Origin: Varibaculum cambriense DSM 15806
Lineage (GTDB): Bacteria > Actinomycetota > Actinomycetes > Actinomycetales > Actinomycetaceae
Assembly: GCF_000420065.1 (NCBI RefSeq)
Contig: NZ_ATUF01000002.1
Span: 1,054,001-1,118,000 of the forward strand
Direction of reading: 5' to 3'
DNA: 64,000 nt
How positions within the stretch are numbered: position 1 is the first letter of the stretch; each line of letters starts with the position of its first letter. Shown here in pieces: positions 8,284 through 16,590 of this stretch. The notes under the pieces were generated by a model that saw nothing but the letters and a program-made list of their open reading frames with translations, ran no database searches and was not told the origin of the DNA. Position numbers and translations under genes: made by a program.

Positions 8284-10128
8284 ATGACTGGTAAAAGCAG
8301 AATGATTAGAGGGCTGACGTGTTTTACTGCAGCTGCAAGTTTAGCCTTGGCGGCAGTACCCGCCTACGGTGCGGAAGTAACGACTCCGCCAGCTCCGCAA
8401 CCTCCTGCATCTACAGAAAGTGCTAGTACGGACGGTGTAAACACGCCAGATCCATCCCAAGGTGCGAACAGTGCGACCGATAATAACGATAACCGTGGTC
8501 TCGAAGTGCAGGATTCTGGCTCAGACCCCTCCACTCCCCAGGCGGCGGGAAGTCCACTGCAGATTCCGTACACAGGATCAACTGTAATGCCAGGCTCTTT
8601 GCCACCGAACGATAAAGGCCCATTGACAAAAACATCCTATAACGGATTTAAGATTGGGAATCCCAAGCCGATAGGGGTTGGTTGGGAGAAAAACGGGGTT
8701 CTCATGATGAATAATTTCATGAGAAACGGCCGCGCTGACGTACTATATTTCCTTGAGCGCGATAGTGACATTATCATTCGCCTTTACGCCGGTACTCCCA
8801 GTGGTGGACTTCGCACCGTAGGTGATGTCGGTAACGGTTGGGGAATGTTTGACTTAGTTATTGCCGGGGACGTCAATCTAGATGGGAAAACCGATCTTAT
8901 AGCCCGAACTCCAGAGGGTGATTTATACTTTTATGCGGCACGTAATAATTCGCATACTTTCAACGCCGGTGTCAAGGTTGGTGTTGGTTGGAATGGTTTT
9001 CGTTCCCTAACCTTTGTGTCTCGTACCGTCGGTAATAAACCAGGAATTTTAGCGGTTGATGATACCGGGCGTATGCATATCTATCCTTTTGCAAATGTTC
9101 GAGGACAGTTCTCTTCCCCAGTAAGGCTTGGGTATGGATGGGATAGTTGCACCAGAGTCATGAGCCCGGGTGATGTTGATGGCAACGGTAAATCAGATTT
9201 CTTGGCGACTGATTCCGCAGGATATTTGTATTTATATCGCGCGAGTAGTATCGGAACCTCTTTTTCGTCTGCGATGGTCGGCGTTGGGTGGAACATGATG
9301 TCCCAGATTCAAACAATTGATATGTCCCTTGGCGGTGGGATTATTGCTGTCGATCAGTCTGGCCTAATGTATCGGTATCCTCTAAGGGTTTCATCGTCCG
9401 CCGTCGGCTGGCGTCCCCCGGCTCGGTATTTGCAACCTGTCAGCGCAATTCGCGCTCCGGGAACAACGGTGGTACCGCGCCGCGGCTGGAACGGCACCAA
9501 AGTGCGCGAAGTGCGGGCTCGTATGGGCGTGGGGGTACCTCTGAATGCTGGAATGACTTTTGATGGACGTACCGAAAATGCGGTCAAGCGTTTTCAGCGA
9601 CGGATTAGAGTAGGAGCTAACGGAATTGTCGATTATCGGACTTGGGTAAGGATGACTTCACGCTCTTGGACTATGGATAATTTCCGTATGCCGCCAATGC
9701 CTTTAAACGCCAACCGTAGTCAACGACTTAACGCGATGCTTTCCTTTGTCAGGTACCAAGTTGGAAGCCCCTATACTTGGGGAGGTGCTGGTGGTTACGG
9801 AGATGGCTACGACTGTTCCGGGTTGGCTCTCCAAGCGATTTACCGGGCAGGACTTGATCCGCAACCTATTAACGTCATTGCCCATGCAGCGCCTACCTAT
9901 CGCAGTTCCAAAGAATTATATGCGCACCCGCGTTTGCAGAAGGTCAGGTTTGGCTCCCGCCAGCCAGGAGATCTGATCTTTTGGCAAGGACGTGGCGGTA
10001 TTTATCACGTAGCTATCTATCTAGGATCGAACCAAATCATCGAGTCTAACTACGGTTATGCCCGGCAACGAGGTTTGTACAATTGGGGTAGCATCGCTCC
10101 CTACGTTGTACGGCCGTTGGCAAGCTAA
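8284..10128 (+). CDS. Secreted NlpC/P60 cell-wall hydrolase with FG-GAP-like repeats and a peptidoglycan-binding domain
   Basis: A 614-residue exported protein. Residues 1-29 are a signal peptide ending near AYG-AE. Residues 30-95 are a Pro/Ser/Thr-rich linker. Residues about 115-400 contain repeated units with VGVGW and GDVNLDGKTDL/GDVDGNGKSDF motifs, as in FG-GAP/VCBS propeller blades. Residues 400-460 resemble a peptidoglycan-binding domain (RTENAVKRFQRR). Residues 485-614 are an NlpC/P60 endopeptidase with Cys511 in YDCSGL and His575 in YHVAIYLG. The enzyme should cut peptide stems of peptidoglycan outside the cell. The propeller may bind wall glycan. A GAGGT ribosome-binding site precedes the ATG. 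The next gene follows within 40 bases. Confidence 0.92.
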   Translation: MTGKSRMIRGLTCFTAAASLALAAVPAYGAEVTTPPAPQPPASTESASTDGVNTPDPSQGANSATDNNDNRGLEVQDSGSDPSTPQAAGSPLQIPYTGSTVMPGSLPPNDKGPLTKTSYNGFKIGNPKPIGVGWEKNGVLMMNNFMRNGRADVLYFLERDSDIIIRLYAGTPSGGLRTVGDVGNGWGMFDLVIAGDVNLDGKTDLIARTPEGDLYFYAARNNSHTFNAGVKVGVGWNGFRSLTFVSRTVGNKPGILAVDDTGRMHIYPFANVRGQFSSPVRLGYGWDSCTRVMSPGDVDGNGKSDFLATDSAGYLYLYRASSIGTSFSSAMVGVGWNMMSQIQTIDMSLGGGIIAVDQSGLMYRYPLRVSSSAVGWRPPARYLQPVSAIRAPGTTVVPRRGWNGTKVREVRARMGVGVPLNAGMTFDGRTENAVKRFQRRIRVGANGIVDYRTWVRMTSRSWTMDNFRMPPMPLNANRSQRLNAMLSFVRYQVGSPYTWGGAGGYGDGYDCSGLALQAIYRAGLDPQPINVIAHAAPTYRSSKELYAHPRLQKVRFGSRQPGDLIFWQGRGGIYHVAIYLGSNQIIESNYGYARQRGLYNWGSIAPYVVRPLAS

Positions 10129-10167
10129 GTTTAATTCCCAGCCCTAGTTAGTTTTTGGAGGCTGTTA

Positions 10168-10791
10168 TTGCTAGCAATGCAAGGTAAAAAACGTCTTGTC
10201 CTCGCCGCAGCTGCCATCCTCACGTTGGTGGTGCTCTTAACGGCATGGTATTTGTGGTCTCGATCAGACGATTCCCTTCCCCAGGCAACCGGACCGCAGA
10301 TTAAAGCATCTGTGGGACCTAACGCCAACTTGCCGGATATACGAGCCGGCTCGCAGGGGTGCGCTGCCCTGGATAAGGTTTTGAGTAATCTATTGCAGCA
10401 AACGCCGGAGGGTAAAGCGTTCACAGGGCGTGTAGCCCAGATACAGTCTCAGCAAAAAGACCCGGACTCTGGAACTGTAAACGCTGGACCTGAGTGGGCG
10501 AAGTTTCTCCAGATTCTTCCGAAGCATTACACGGAGTTTGAAAAAGCGGCAGGGAAAGATGACGCAGCCAACAAGGCAATAAAGAATATGCGCGAGATTG
10601 TTGACTTGGAACCGCAGCTGATTTCGGGGAAGGTTCCTGAATATACCGATGGGCCGGCGGCGCAACGGCAGCTTGAAGAAGGTAAAACTCCCGAACAAAA
10701 CCCAGAGTATGTTAAGAAGTCAGAGCAGCTAGATAAACTGTTGGATCAAGTCAGTTGGTGTATGCCCACCTGGCCAGTTCTCTATGGATAG
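10168..10791 (+). CDS. Membrane-anchored protein of unknown function
   Basis: A 207-residue protein with one N-terminal hydrophobic segment (about residues 10-30) followed by a polar, probably extracytoplasmic domain with two cysteines (in QGCAAL and SWCMPT) that could pair. The start is taken as TTG at 10168 because GGAG at 10157-10160 is correctly spaced for it; the ATG at 10177 is 16 bases away and less well placed. I recognise no family. It follows the NlpC/P60 gene by 39 bases on the same strand, so the two may work together at the cell wall or during polymer export. Confidence 0.7.
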   Translation: MLAMQGKKRLVLAAAAILTLVVLLTAWYLWSRSDDSLPQATGPQIKASVGPNANLPDIRAGSQGCAALDKVLSNLLQQTPEGKAFTGRVAQIQSQQKDPDSGTVNAGPEWAKFLQILPKHYTEFEKAAGKDDAANKAIKNMREIVDLEPQLISGKVPEYTDGPAAQRQLEEGKTPEQNPEYVKKSEQLDKLLDQVSWCMPTWPVLYG

Positions 10792-10856
10792 GAAGTTTTA
10801 TGCTCGCTTACTTTTGTAGATAAACTACCTATAAAAAACCACTGAAAGGTAACTAT

Positions 10857-11453
10857 ATGACCCGCATAGTTGATAGTGCAGATGTTTCTCCCGAAGCCCG
10901 GATTGGGGAGGGCTCCAGCGTCTGGCATTTGGCGCAGGTGCGCGAAAATGCGCAGCTGGGGAGAAATTGCATCATTGGGCGCGGCGCCTATATCGGCGAG
11001 GGCGTGCATATGGGTGATAACTGCAAAGTGCAAAACTATGCCCTGGTTTATGAGCCGGCTTCTCTAGAGGACGGAGTGTTTATCGGGCCGGCAGTGGTAC
11101 TGACCAATGATCACTTCCCGCGTGCGATTAACGAGGACGGCTCAATTAAGTCTGCTTCTGACTGGGAACAGGTGGGGGTCACTATTAAGCGGGGAGCGGC
11201 GATTGGTGCCCGCTCAGTTTGCGTAGCACCGGTAACCATCGGCGCCTGGTCACTGGTGGCGGCAGGTTCAGTAGTCACCAAAGATGTTCCCGAATATGCC
11301 CTGGTAGCCGGGGTTCCTGCGCGCCGCATTGGCTGGGTAGGGCCAGCAGGAGTAAAGCTACAGCCAGTTGCGGGCGAAGACGGCGTATATGAGTGTCCCC
11401 AGTCCGGAAGGCGTTTCCGTGAAGTCTCCGAAAATAAGCTACAGGAAATTTAA
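10857..11453 (+). CDS. Left-handed beta-helix N-acetyltransferase (WbpD-like)
   Basis: A 198-residue hexapeptide-repeat acetyltransferase. Repeats run from about residue 10 to 155 (ARIGEGSSVW, NCIIGRGAYIGEGV, IGAWSLVAAGSVVTKDVP). The segment around NDHFPRA and the final CPQSGRRF tail match the UDP-sugar 3-N-acetyltransferases WbpD/WlbB. These act on UDP-GlcNAc3NA, giving UDP-2,3-diacetamido-glucuronic acid. The other four enzymes of that pathway are also in this window, which strengthens the assignment. A GAAAGG site lies 9-14 bases before the ATG. The gene stands alone between the 207-residue membrane protein and a convergent acyltransferase. Confidence 0.88.
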   Translation: MTRIVDSADVSPEARIGEGSSVWHLAQVRENAQLGRNCIIGRGAYIGEGVHMGDNCKVQNYALVYEPASLEDGVFIGPAVVLTNDHFPRAINEDGSIKSASDWEQVGVTIKRGAAIGARSVCVAPVTIGAWSLVAAGSVVTKDVPEYALVAGVPARRIGWVGPAGVKLQPVAGEDGVYECPQSGRRFREVSENKLQEI

Positions 11454-11502
11454 TCTGTAGAGTTTTATTTAGTAACCATCTTAAACGGACGGTGGATTAT
11501 TC

Positions 11503-12606
11503 CTATTTCAATTTGTCGAAACATTTACCTAGAACAAATTTTGACAGTTTGATAACTCTTGCTAGAAACACGCTTATAACGAATACAAGTATGCCGACAC
11601 CCCCGGCTCCGGCTATCCCTGTATATCGGTAGAAGGCGTCTAAGGGGGTTAGCAACCGGAGCATTTCTAACACGACCGCGTGAATCGCGTAGGTCCACAA
11701 GAGATAGGGACTTACCGAGCGAGTTACAAGTATCACCAGTGAACTGAATTTTTGTTTTCCCTTAAAATAGGTGAACAGCGCCGCAGAATAAACTGCAACA
11801 AAGATGTTACTGTTTCCCACATCAGCAGTGTGCGAACCACTTAAATTATCAGTTCGCCAAATTAACCACCCAGCTACAAGAAAACCAAACAAGCAAAAGC
11901 CGTAAACGGTTCTGCGGAAGCGTTTATCAAATTCAGTGTTAGCCAACCAGTATCCTAACAACACATAGATGCAAGGAAAGGTTACAGCAAGACTGATGGA
12001 AACCTTTGAATCAATCAGCTCTAATAAAGATATAGCTTTATGATTCAGTAACTGCGCGCCCTCGTTACCCAATTGGTTCGCAAGTCCGTGGCCAAAAACA
12101 ATTACGCCTCCTACAATTAGCGAGGTCATCAAGGCGACTTTGTCTTTTACTATCTGCCTCAAGACGGGTGTTATTACATATATGCCAAGAAGCGCCCACA
12201 AATACCACATATGATAAGGAGTTTCGAGCGTAATGCGCAGAAATGAATGAAATGTTTGTTCTTGATTTGGTAGTCCACAGCTGAGTTCAATTGTTGCCCA
12301 GGCTAGGGAGGTAACAATGAGTGCAAAGGAGATCCGGCGAATATAGGAAAACAGTTTTTTCCCAGCAATTTTTCTTTTTGGGGAAAGGAGAAAAACTCCA
12401 GTTACCATCAAGAAAACGGGTACAGCAAACCTAGAGATTGAGTTGAGGATTACTAGCATCCACCAGTTGGCGGTTCCTACTAGGGGAGGAGCTGCTGAAA
12501 AAGCGGTGAGTGCCAATGCGCTACTGTGTAAACAGGCAACAAACAAACACGCAAATACCTTGAGGGCATCAGCCCAGATTAACCGGTTTGAAGAATCGTC
12601 AGTCAT
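11503..12606 (-). CDS. Acyltransferase 3 family membrane protein
   Basis: A 367-residue polytopic protein with about ten membrane spans and no SGNH domain, so it is the short form of the family. The N-terminus (RLIWADALKVFACLFVACLHSS) holds the conserved histidine region of acyltransferase 3. HMWYLWALLGIYVITPVL near residue 130 is the next conserved block. Such proteins O-acetylate or otherwise acylate surface sugars. It is distinct from the larger acyltransferase at 5173, so the glycan may carry two kinds of acyl group. It is transcribed divergently from the GT4 gene at 12994 and ends 49 bases from the acetyltransferase stop. Confidence 0.88.
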   Translation of the reverse strand: MTDDSSNRLIWADALKVFACLFVACLHSSALALTAFSAAPPLVGTANWWMLVILNSISRFAVPVFLMVTGVFLLSPKRKIAGKKLFSYIRRISFALIVTSLAWATIELSCGLPNQEQTFHSFLRITLETPYHMWYLWALLGIYVITPVLRQIVKDKVALMTSLIVGGVIVFGHGLANQLGNEGAQLLNHKAISLLELIDSKVSISLAVTFPCIYVLLGYWLANTEFDKRFRRTVYGFCLFGFLVAGWLIWRTDNLSGSHTADVGNSNIFVAVYSAALFTYFKGKQKFSSLVILVTRSVSPYLLWTYAIHAVVLEMLRLLTPLDAFYRYTGIAGAGGVGILVFVISVFLARVIKLSKFVLGKCFDKLK

Positions 12607-12993
12607 TGTTATTCCTAAGGAAATTTTTTAAATAGGCGTATTGCCATCCGCTCCACTTATCATTTAAGAAATTCGTTTGTTAATCAGTCTACAATGGAGA
12701 GACATCGTTCTCTATGGGCTTCGTAGTTACGCTAATGGTCTAATGCCTGTATAGAGCATGATGAACTCTCTACCAATTTGTTTAATGGATGACGTACAAT
12801 GACAAGCCATGGGGGAACCTATCTCAAGGGGGAAACGCAAAAATATTCATTTAGAATATTGCCTCATTAGGTAAAAATTAGCGGGCTACTTCCATTTGGA
12901 TAATATTTCGGATATCCAGTAATTCTTAATTCTAAAACTATGGAGAGTGGGACGCATAATAGTTAGCCGCAAAGGAAAATATGAGAGAGTGTT
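12607..12993. other. AT-rich divergent intergenic region
   Basis: 387 bases separate the divergent acyltransferase and glycosyltransferase genes. The stretch is clearly AT-rich. It holds a small inverted repeat at 12842-12860 (AATATTC and GAATATT around 5 bases). A seven-codon reading frame (12981-13004) with its own AAGGA site overlaps the start of the glycosyltransferase gene. I found no gene, RNA or convincing promoter pair here. Confidence 0.5.
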
Positions 12994-14175
12994 ATGGTGA
13001 ATAGACGTTGTAACTTCATTCGGATAGTTTCTCGGATTTATTTGCCGGAAGCAGCAGCGGCCTCGTTTCGCTTGGCGGGGGTAGCCAAGGCTCTACGGGA
13101 AAAGGGCATAGAAGTCGAGGTAGTGACCACTACAGCGCCATCGGGTCTGCAAGTTGCCGATCACGACCGGGTACGGCGTTTCCCGGTACTGCGCGATAAA
13201 GAAGGTTACGTACGTGGATACCTGCAGTACCTTAGTTTCGATATTCCCGCATTTTTTCGAGTCTTATTTTCACCTCGCGCTACCGTGACCTTAGTGGAAC
13301 CTCCGCCTACCACAGGGTTTTTCATGCGGATTGCCAGTAAACTCCTGGGTGTTCCCTATGTGTATTATCTGCCAGATCTATGGGGAGCAGCCAGTGCGTC
13401 TTTCGCCCCGAAGATAGTTGTGAAAGCAGTAAAAGCTCTGGAGGCTTTTGCGGTGCGGGGAGCAGTGGCTGTCATCGCAGTTAATGAAGAGATCGCTGAG
13501 ACTGCGCGAGCAATGGGTGCAAAATCGGTTCATCTGATTCCTAATGGAATAGATACCGATACCTTTACCAATGAAGTTGAGCCGTTATCCCGTGTCGAGA
13601 GAGAAGATAATGGTTTAGGGGACGCACCCTATTTTATTTACACGGGCACCGCCTCCGAATGGCAAGGTGCTAGCATCTTTATATCTGCTCTAGCTCAGGT
13701 CATCGACAAAATTCCTCACCATCTGGTGTTCCTCGGTAAAGGCAGTGACTGGGATTTACTAAGAGAACAGGCAGCAAAACCGGAACTAAATGGACGGGCG
13801 CATGTCCTGGAAACGCTGCCTCCAGGTGAAACTGCGCGCTGGATCGCGGGTGCGGACGCTGGGTTGGTTTCCATTAAAGCCGGAGCTGGATATGACCATG
13901 CTTACCCCACGAAAGTGCTCTCTACCTTAGCGTGTGGAACTCCAGTGATTTATGCGGGACCGGGACCGGCACGCGAAGATATTGAGGCTCATAGCCTCGG
14001 AATTTGCGCAAATTACTCTGCTATCAGCGTGGCAAGGACCTTTCAGGAAATCATTAATTCAAGCTCTAGTATTGTAAGTCCCGTACAACTGAGAAAATGG
14101 GTGCTAGAAAACAAATCTTTAGCTAAGAGTAGCCAGAAAGTTGCTCAAGTTTTAAAAAATAACTCTGTCAAGTAA
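12994..14175 (+). CDS. Family 4 glycosyltransferase (GT-B fold)
   Basis: A 393-residue GT-B enzyme. The N-terminal domain begins IRIVSRIYLPEAAAASFRLAG, matching actinobacterial GT4 proteins. The C-terminal donor domain has LIPNGIDTD near residue 187, FLGKGSDW near 247, and the sugar-nucleotide site at about 293-330 (KAGAGYDHAYPTKVLSTLACGTPVI). It transfers a sugar to a lipid-linked acceptor in the cytoplasm; the sugar is unknown. The start lies within a seven-codon upstream frame (ATG 12981, stop 13002-13004) that has the better ribosome-binding site, so initiation may depend on translation of that leader. Confidence 0.88.
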   Translation: MVNRRCNFIRIVSRIYLPEAAAASFRLAGVAKALREKGIEVEVVTTTAPSGLQVADHDRVRRFPVLRDKEGYVRGYLQYLSFDIPAFFRVLFSPRATVTLVEPPPTTGFFMRIASKLLGVPYVYYLPDLWGAASASFAPKIVVKAVKALEAFAVRGAVAVIAVNEEIAETARAMGAKSVHLIPNGIDTDTFTNEVEPLSRVEREDNGLGDAPYFIYTGTASEWQGASIFISALAQVIDKIPHHLVFLGKGSDWDLLREQAAKPELNGRAHVLETLPPGETARWIAGADAGLVSIKAGAGYDHAYPTKVLSTLACGTPVIYAGPGPAREDIEAHSLGICANYSAISVARTFQEIINSSSSIVSPVQLRKWVLENKSLAKSSQKVAQVLKNNSVK

Positions 14176-14188
14176 TTTTGGTTAAAAC

Positions 14189-15409
14189 CTATCTGCGCTT
14201 CAGCCACTCAGTTTCCAATACTTTAGCACTCATAGTCCCAGTGTGAACCTTGGCAACGTATTCTTTCTGGGCTTTCAGCAAGTTTTCTCGCATGGAATCA
14301 TCCGCGAGTGACTTTAATACTTCGACAAGAGTATCTGGATCTGCTTGGACGATAGCTGATTCAATGCCAGTTTGTTGCTTAATAACTTTTCGCACATGCG
14401 GACTAACATTTGCAACTGCTAGGCATCCTGAACATATAGCTTCCAGTGCGGTTACCCCATAGGAGCCTAAAGTTAATTGCTCAACCAAGACATCTAAACC
14501 TGAGAGAATCTTGGGCATAGCTGCTCGTGGAATTCCCTCAAGCAGCTTTGACTCAATTAACCCAGAGCCTGAAAGTTCATCAAAAATAGGACGAATATAC
14601 TCGGTGCCCTTCAACCATCGTCTGCTGGGGATGTGCCCAACTCTGAGGGGTGAGTGCACTGTGGGAACGGCTTGCCTAGTTATCCATTGTTCTGGTTTTA
14701 CTACTAGGGGACACCAGTGAGCATTTGGGAGATCGTCCAACAAATCGGGAGTAGTCACAAAAATCGGTAGCCCTAGGGACTCGATTAATTCGCGATTGGC
14801 ATCTGCTTTGCGTTGCAGCAAAACGGTTTGTTGATTTGTATTTGCGAAAGGCGACCATTCGTGGCGTTTGGCGTGACCAATCGGGCTGCGAGTGTCAGAT
14901 CCGTGAGATAGAAAGGCAACCGCTATGCCTTGTTCCTGCAACGCACGTACTTCCCGGCGTACGTCGAAATTGAATAACCGCCCAAATAGCGAATTCTCTG
15001 CCTCGATTAATACATGAGTAAACCCGCATACTCGCTCAAACTGTTTCTTAGCCCATTCTTTAGACAGCGCGTAGGTTCCGTAACTTACCTTGCTATCTGC
15101 AGTGAAACTAAAGACTCCTCCAAAATCAACGGTCATCGCATGAGCCGCCACATCACTAAGGTTGGCTTCTAACGCTCGCGCCAGCTCCCATCCTTGCCCA
15201 GCGATATTAAAAGGGGCAATGAGGACACGGGTTGGAGCTTTAGGGACAGTAACAGTTTTTGGGTTCTGTTCAGCGCGATAACCACGCAACCTTGTAGCCA
15301 GCGGGAATAAGTAGGAGCCGGGGCCAGCGGCTTTAACAACCTCATATATAAATGAGGCCGGAAGTTTTGAGATAAGTTTTTCCCTAATTCTGGTGATATT
15401 GATAGCCAT
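14189..15409 (-). CDS. GT-B type glycosyltransferase
   Basis: A 406-residue protein. Its C-terminal half has the donor-domain pattern of GT4-like enzymes: VGHIPSRRWLKGTEYI near residue 257 and LEQLTLGSYGVTALEAICSGCLAVA at about 310-335, with the acidic residue of the EX7E-like motif. The N-terminal half is divergent and starts with a basic amphipathic stretch that may touch the membrane. Its ATG overlaps the TGA of the upstream gene by one base (TGATG), so the two are translationally coupled. It is the last gene of the minus-strand run that begins at 20932. Donor and acceptor are unknown. Confidence 0.78.
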   Translation of the reverse strand: MAINITRIREKLISKLPASFIYEVVKAAGPGSYLFPLATRLRGYRAEQNPKTVTVPKAPTRVLIAPFNIAGQGWELARALEANLSDVAAHAMTVDFGGVFSFTADSKVSYGTYALSKEWAKKQFERVCGFTHVLIEAENSLFGRLFNFDVRREVRALQEQGIAVAFLSHGSDTRSPIGHAKRHEWSPFANTNQQTVLLQRKADANRELIESLGLPIFVTTPDLLDDLPNAHWCPLVVKPEQWITRQAVPTVHSPLRVGHIPSRRWLKGTEYIRPIFDELSGSGLIESKLLEGIPRAAMPKILSGLDVLVEQLTLGSYGVTALEAICSGCLAVANVSPHVRKVIKQQTGIESAIVQADPDTLVEVLKSLADDSMRENLLKAQKEYVAKVHTGTMSAKVLETEWLKRR

Positions 15410-16539
15410 CAGTCGATTCCTGTTTTCGCGCCTACATATTCAGCAGCCCCAGGAGGACATAAGGTTTGTGCAACCAGATGAGCACGGGTTGTCCAAGTGT
15501 TTTCCTGGGCTGCCGCAGCTGCTTTAGTTGCTTTTTCTGCTATTTTTTCTGGATGTTCTTGCAAATGTCTCAAAATGTTGGCAATAGCTTCGTCCTCATA
15601 GTCAACTACCCAGCCGGCATCGTATTTACTGACTATCCGAGCCGCTTCGGTTCCGGCACTGACCAGAATAGGGCGTCCTCGGGAAATGTATTCAAATAAC
15701 TTTACTGGGGCTGCAAAGTCCCAATAGGTGGTAGGCTCAACCAATAACACCGCAATATGAGATTGTGCATACAGGGGTGCCAGTTGCCAAGAATCCAAGT
15801 GATGTGGATGGATATTTTCTGATTTCAGGTTCAAATCAGCCTGGATAGCTGTCTGCCATTGTAGCTCTTTAGTAACTAAATCCATTTGAATAGTATGGCT
15901 GTCCACTACGGCTTTTATTAATTTATCTAGGCGGTAGTGACCTCCTATCCCGCCCACATAAAACAGACGCAATGGGTGAAGTGGCTCGGGAAGAGGGAGG
16001 ACGCTGTCATCGTCTCCTGCTGGCGGTAGAGCACTGAATGAGTCGGACGCATCCAGCCCCATTACCTCCGCCATTTTTAGAGATGGCAAGAATAAGTGAG
16101 CGTTATTTCGTTGATATCCACACATATCTAGGCGGTGTAATAGCGGCGAAATTCGACCGATTAGATCTTTTGCCGCGAACTGGGGGAAACGCCAATAAAT
16201 ATCTCTATAAAAGACCCCTATAGGGATATTGTGCCGGTGAGCCTGACGCATTATTTGATAATCCAGAGTTGGCGCAAAGCCATCTTTAATACTGGTAGCA
16301 AAGAGGTTTGGTTGGGTGGAGTTTTCAGAATAAAGAAAATCTGGGCGCAACCCTGACCGCAATGTTTTCCGCAAGGACTTTAAGGCCTGCCTCCTTTGCG
16401 GCGTGGTTCCAGAAACGTCGATGACATCATAGCCGAGGGTCTTAAATGCTTCTCTCATCCGCAAAGGACGCAAACGCGAGGCCGAAGTCGGGTTCGTTTC
16501 CATGGGATAGGGAGCGTGAAAAATCATAACTTTCGACAT
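15409..16539 (-). CDS. GT-B type glycosyltransferase
   Basis: A 376-residue protein with a GT4-like C-terminal domain. LRLFYVGGIGGHYRLDKLI near residue 193 begins the donor domain. AAPVKLFEYISRGRPILVSAG at about 288-308 is the nucleotide-sugar site. The N-terminus (KVMIFHAPYPMETNPTSASRLRP) resembles the first strand of GT-B acceptor domains. It should be a cytoplasmic, membrane-associated sugar transferase for the surface glycan. It is coupled by a one-base overlap to the next transferase and follows an asparagine-synthetase-like gene by 51 bases, so these steps are probably co-regulated. Confidence 0.82.
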   Translation of the reverse strand: MSKVMIFHAPYPMETNPTSASRLRPLRMREAFKTLGYDVIDVSGTTPQRRQALKSLRKTLRSGLRPDFLYSENSTQPNLFATSIKDGFAPTLDYQIMRQAHRHNIPIGVFYRDIYWRFPQFAAKDLIGRISPLLHRLDMCGYQRNNAHLFLPSLKMAEVMGLDASDSFSALPPAGDDDSVLPLPEPLHPLRLFYVGGIGGHYRLDKLIKAVVDSHTIQMDLVTKELQWQTAIQADLNLKSENIHPHHLDSWQLAPLYAQSHIAVLLVEPTTYWDFAAPVKLFEYISRGRPILVSAGTEAARIVSKYDAGWVVDYEDEAIANILRHLQEHPEKIAEKATKAAAAAQENTWTTRAHLVAQTLCPPGAAEYVGAKTGID

Positions 16540-16590
16540 TAGCTAGGTTCTTTCTCTAGTTTTATATTCCCTCTTAGGCACTTCAAATAT

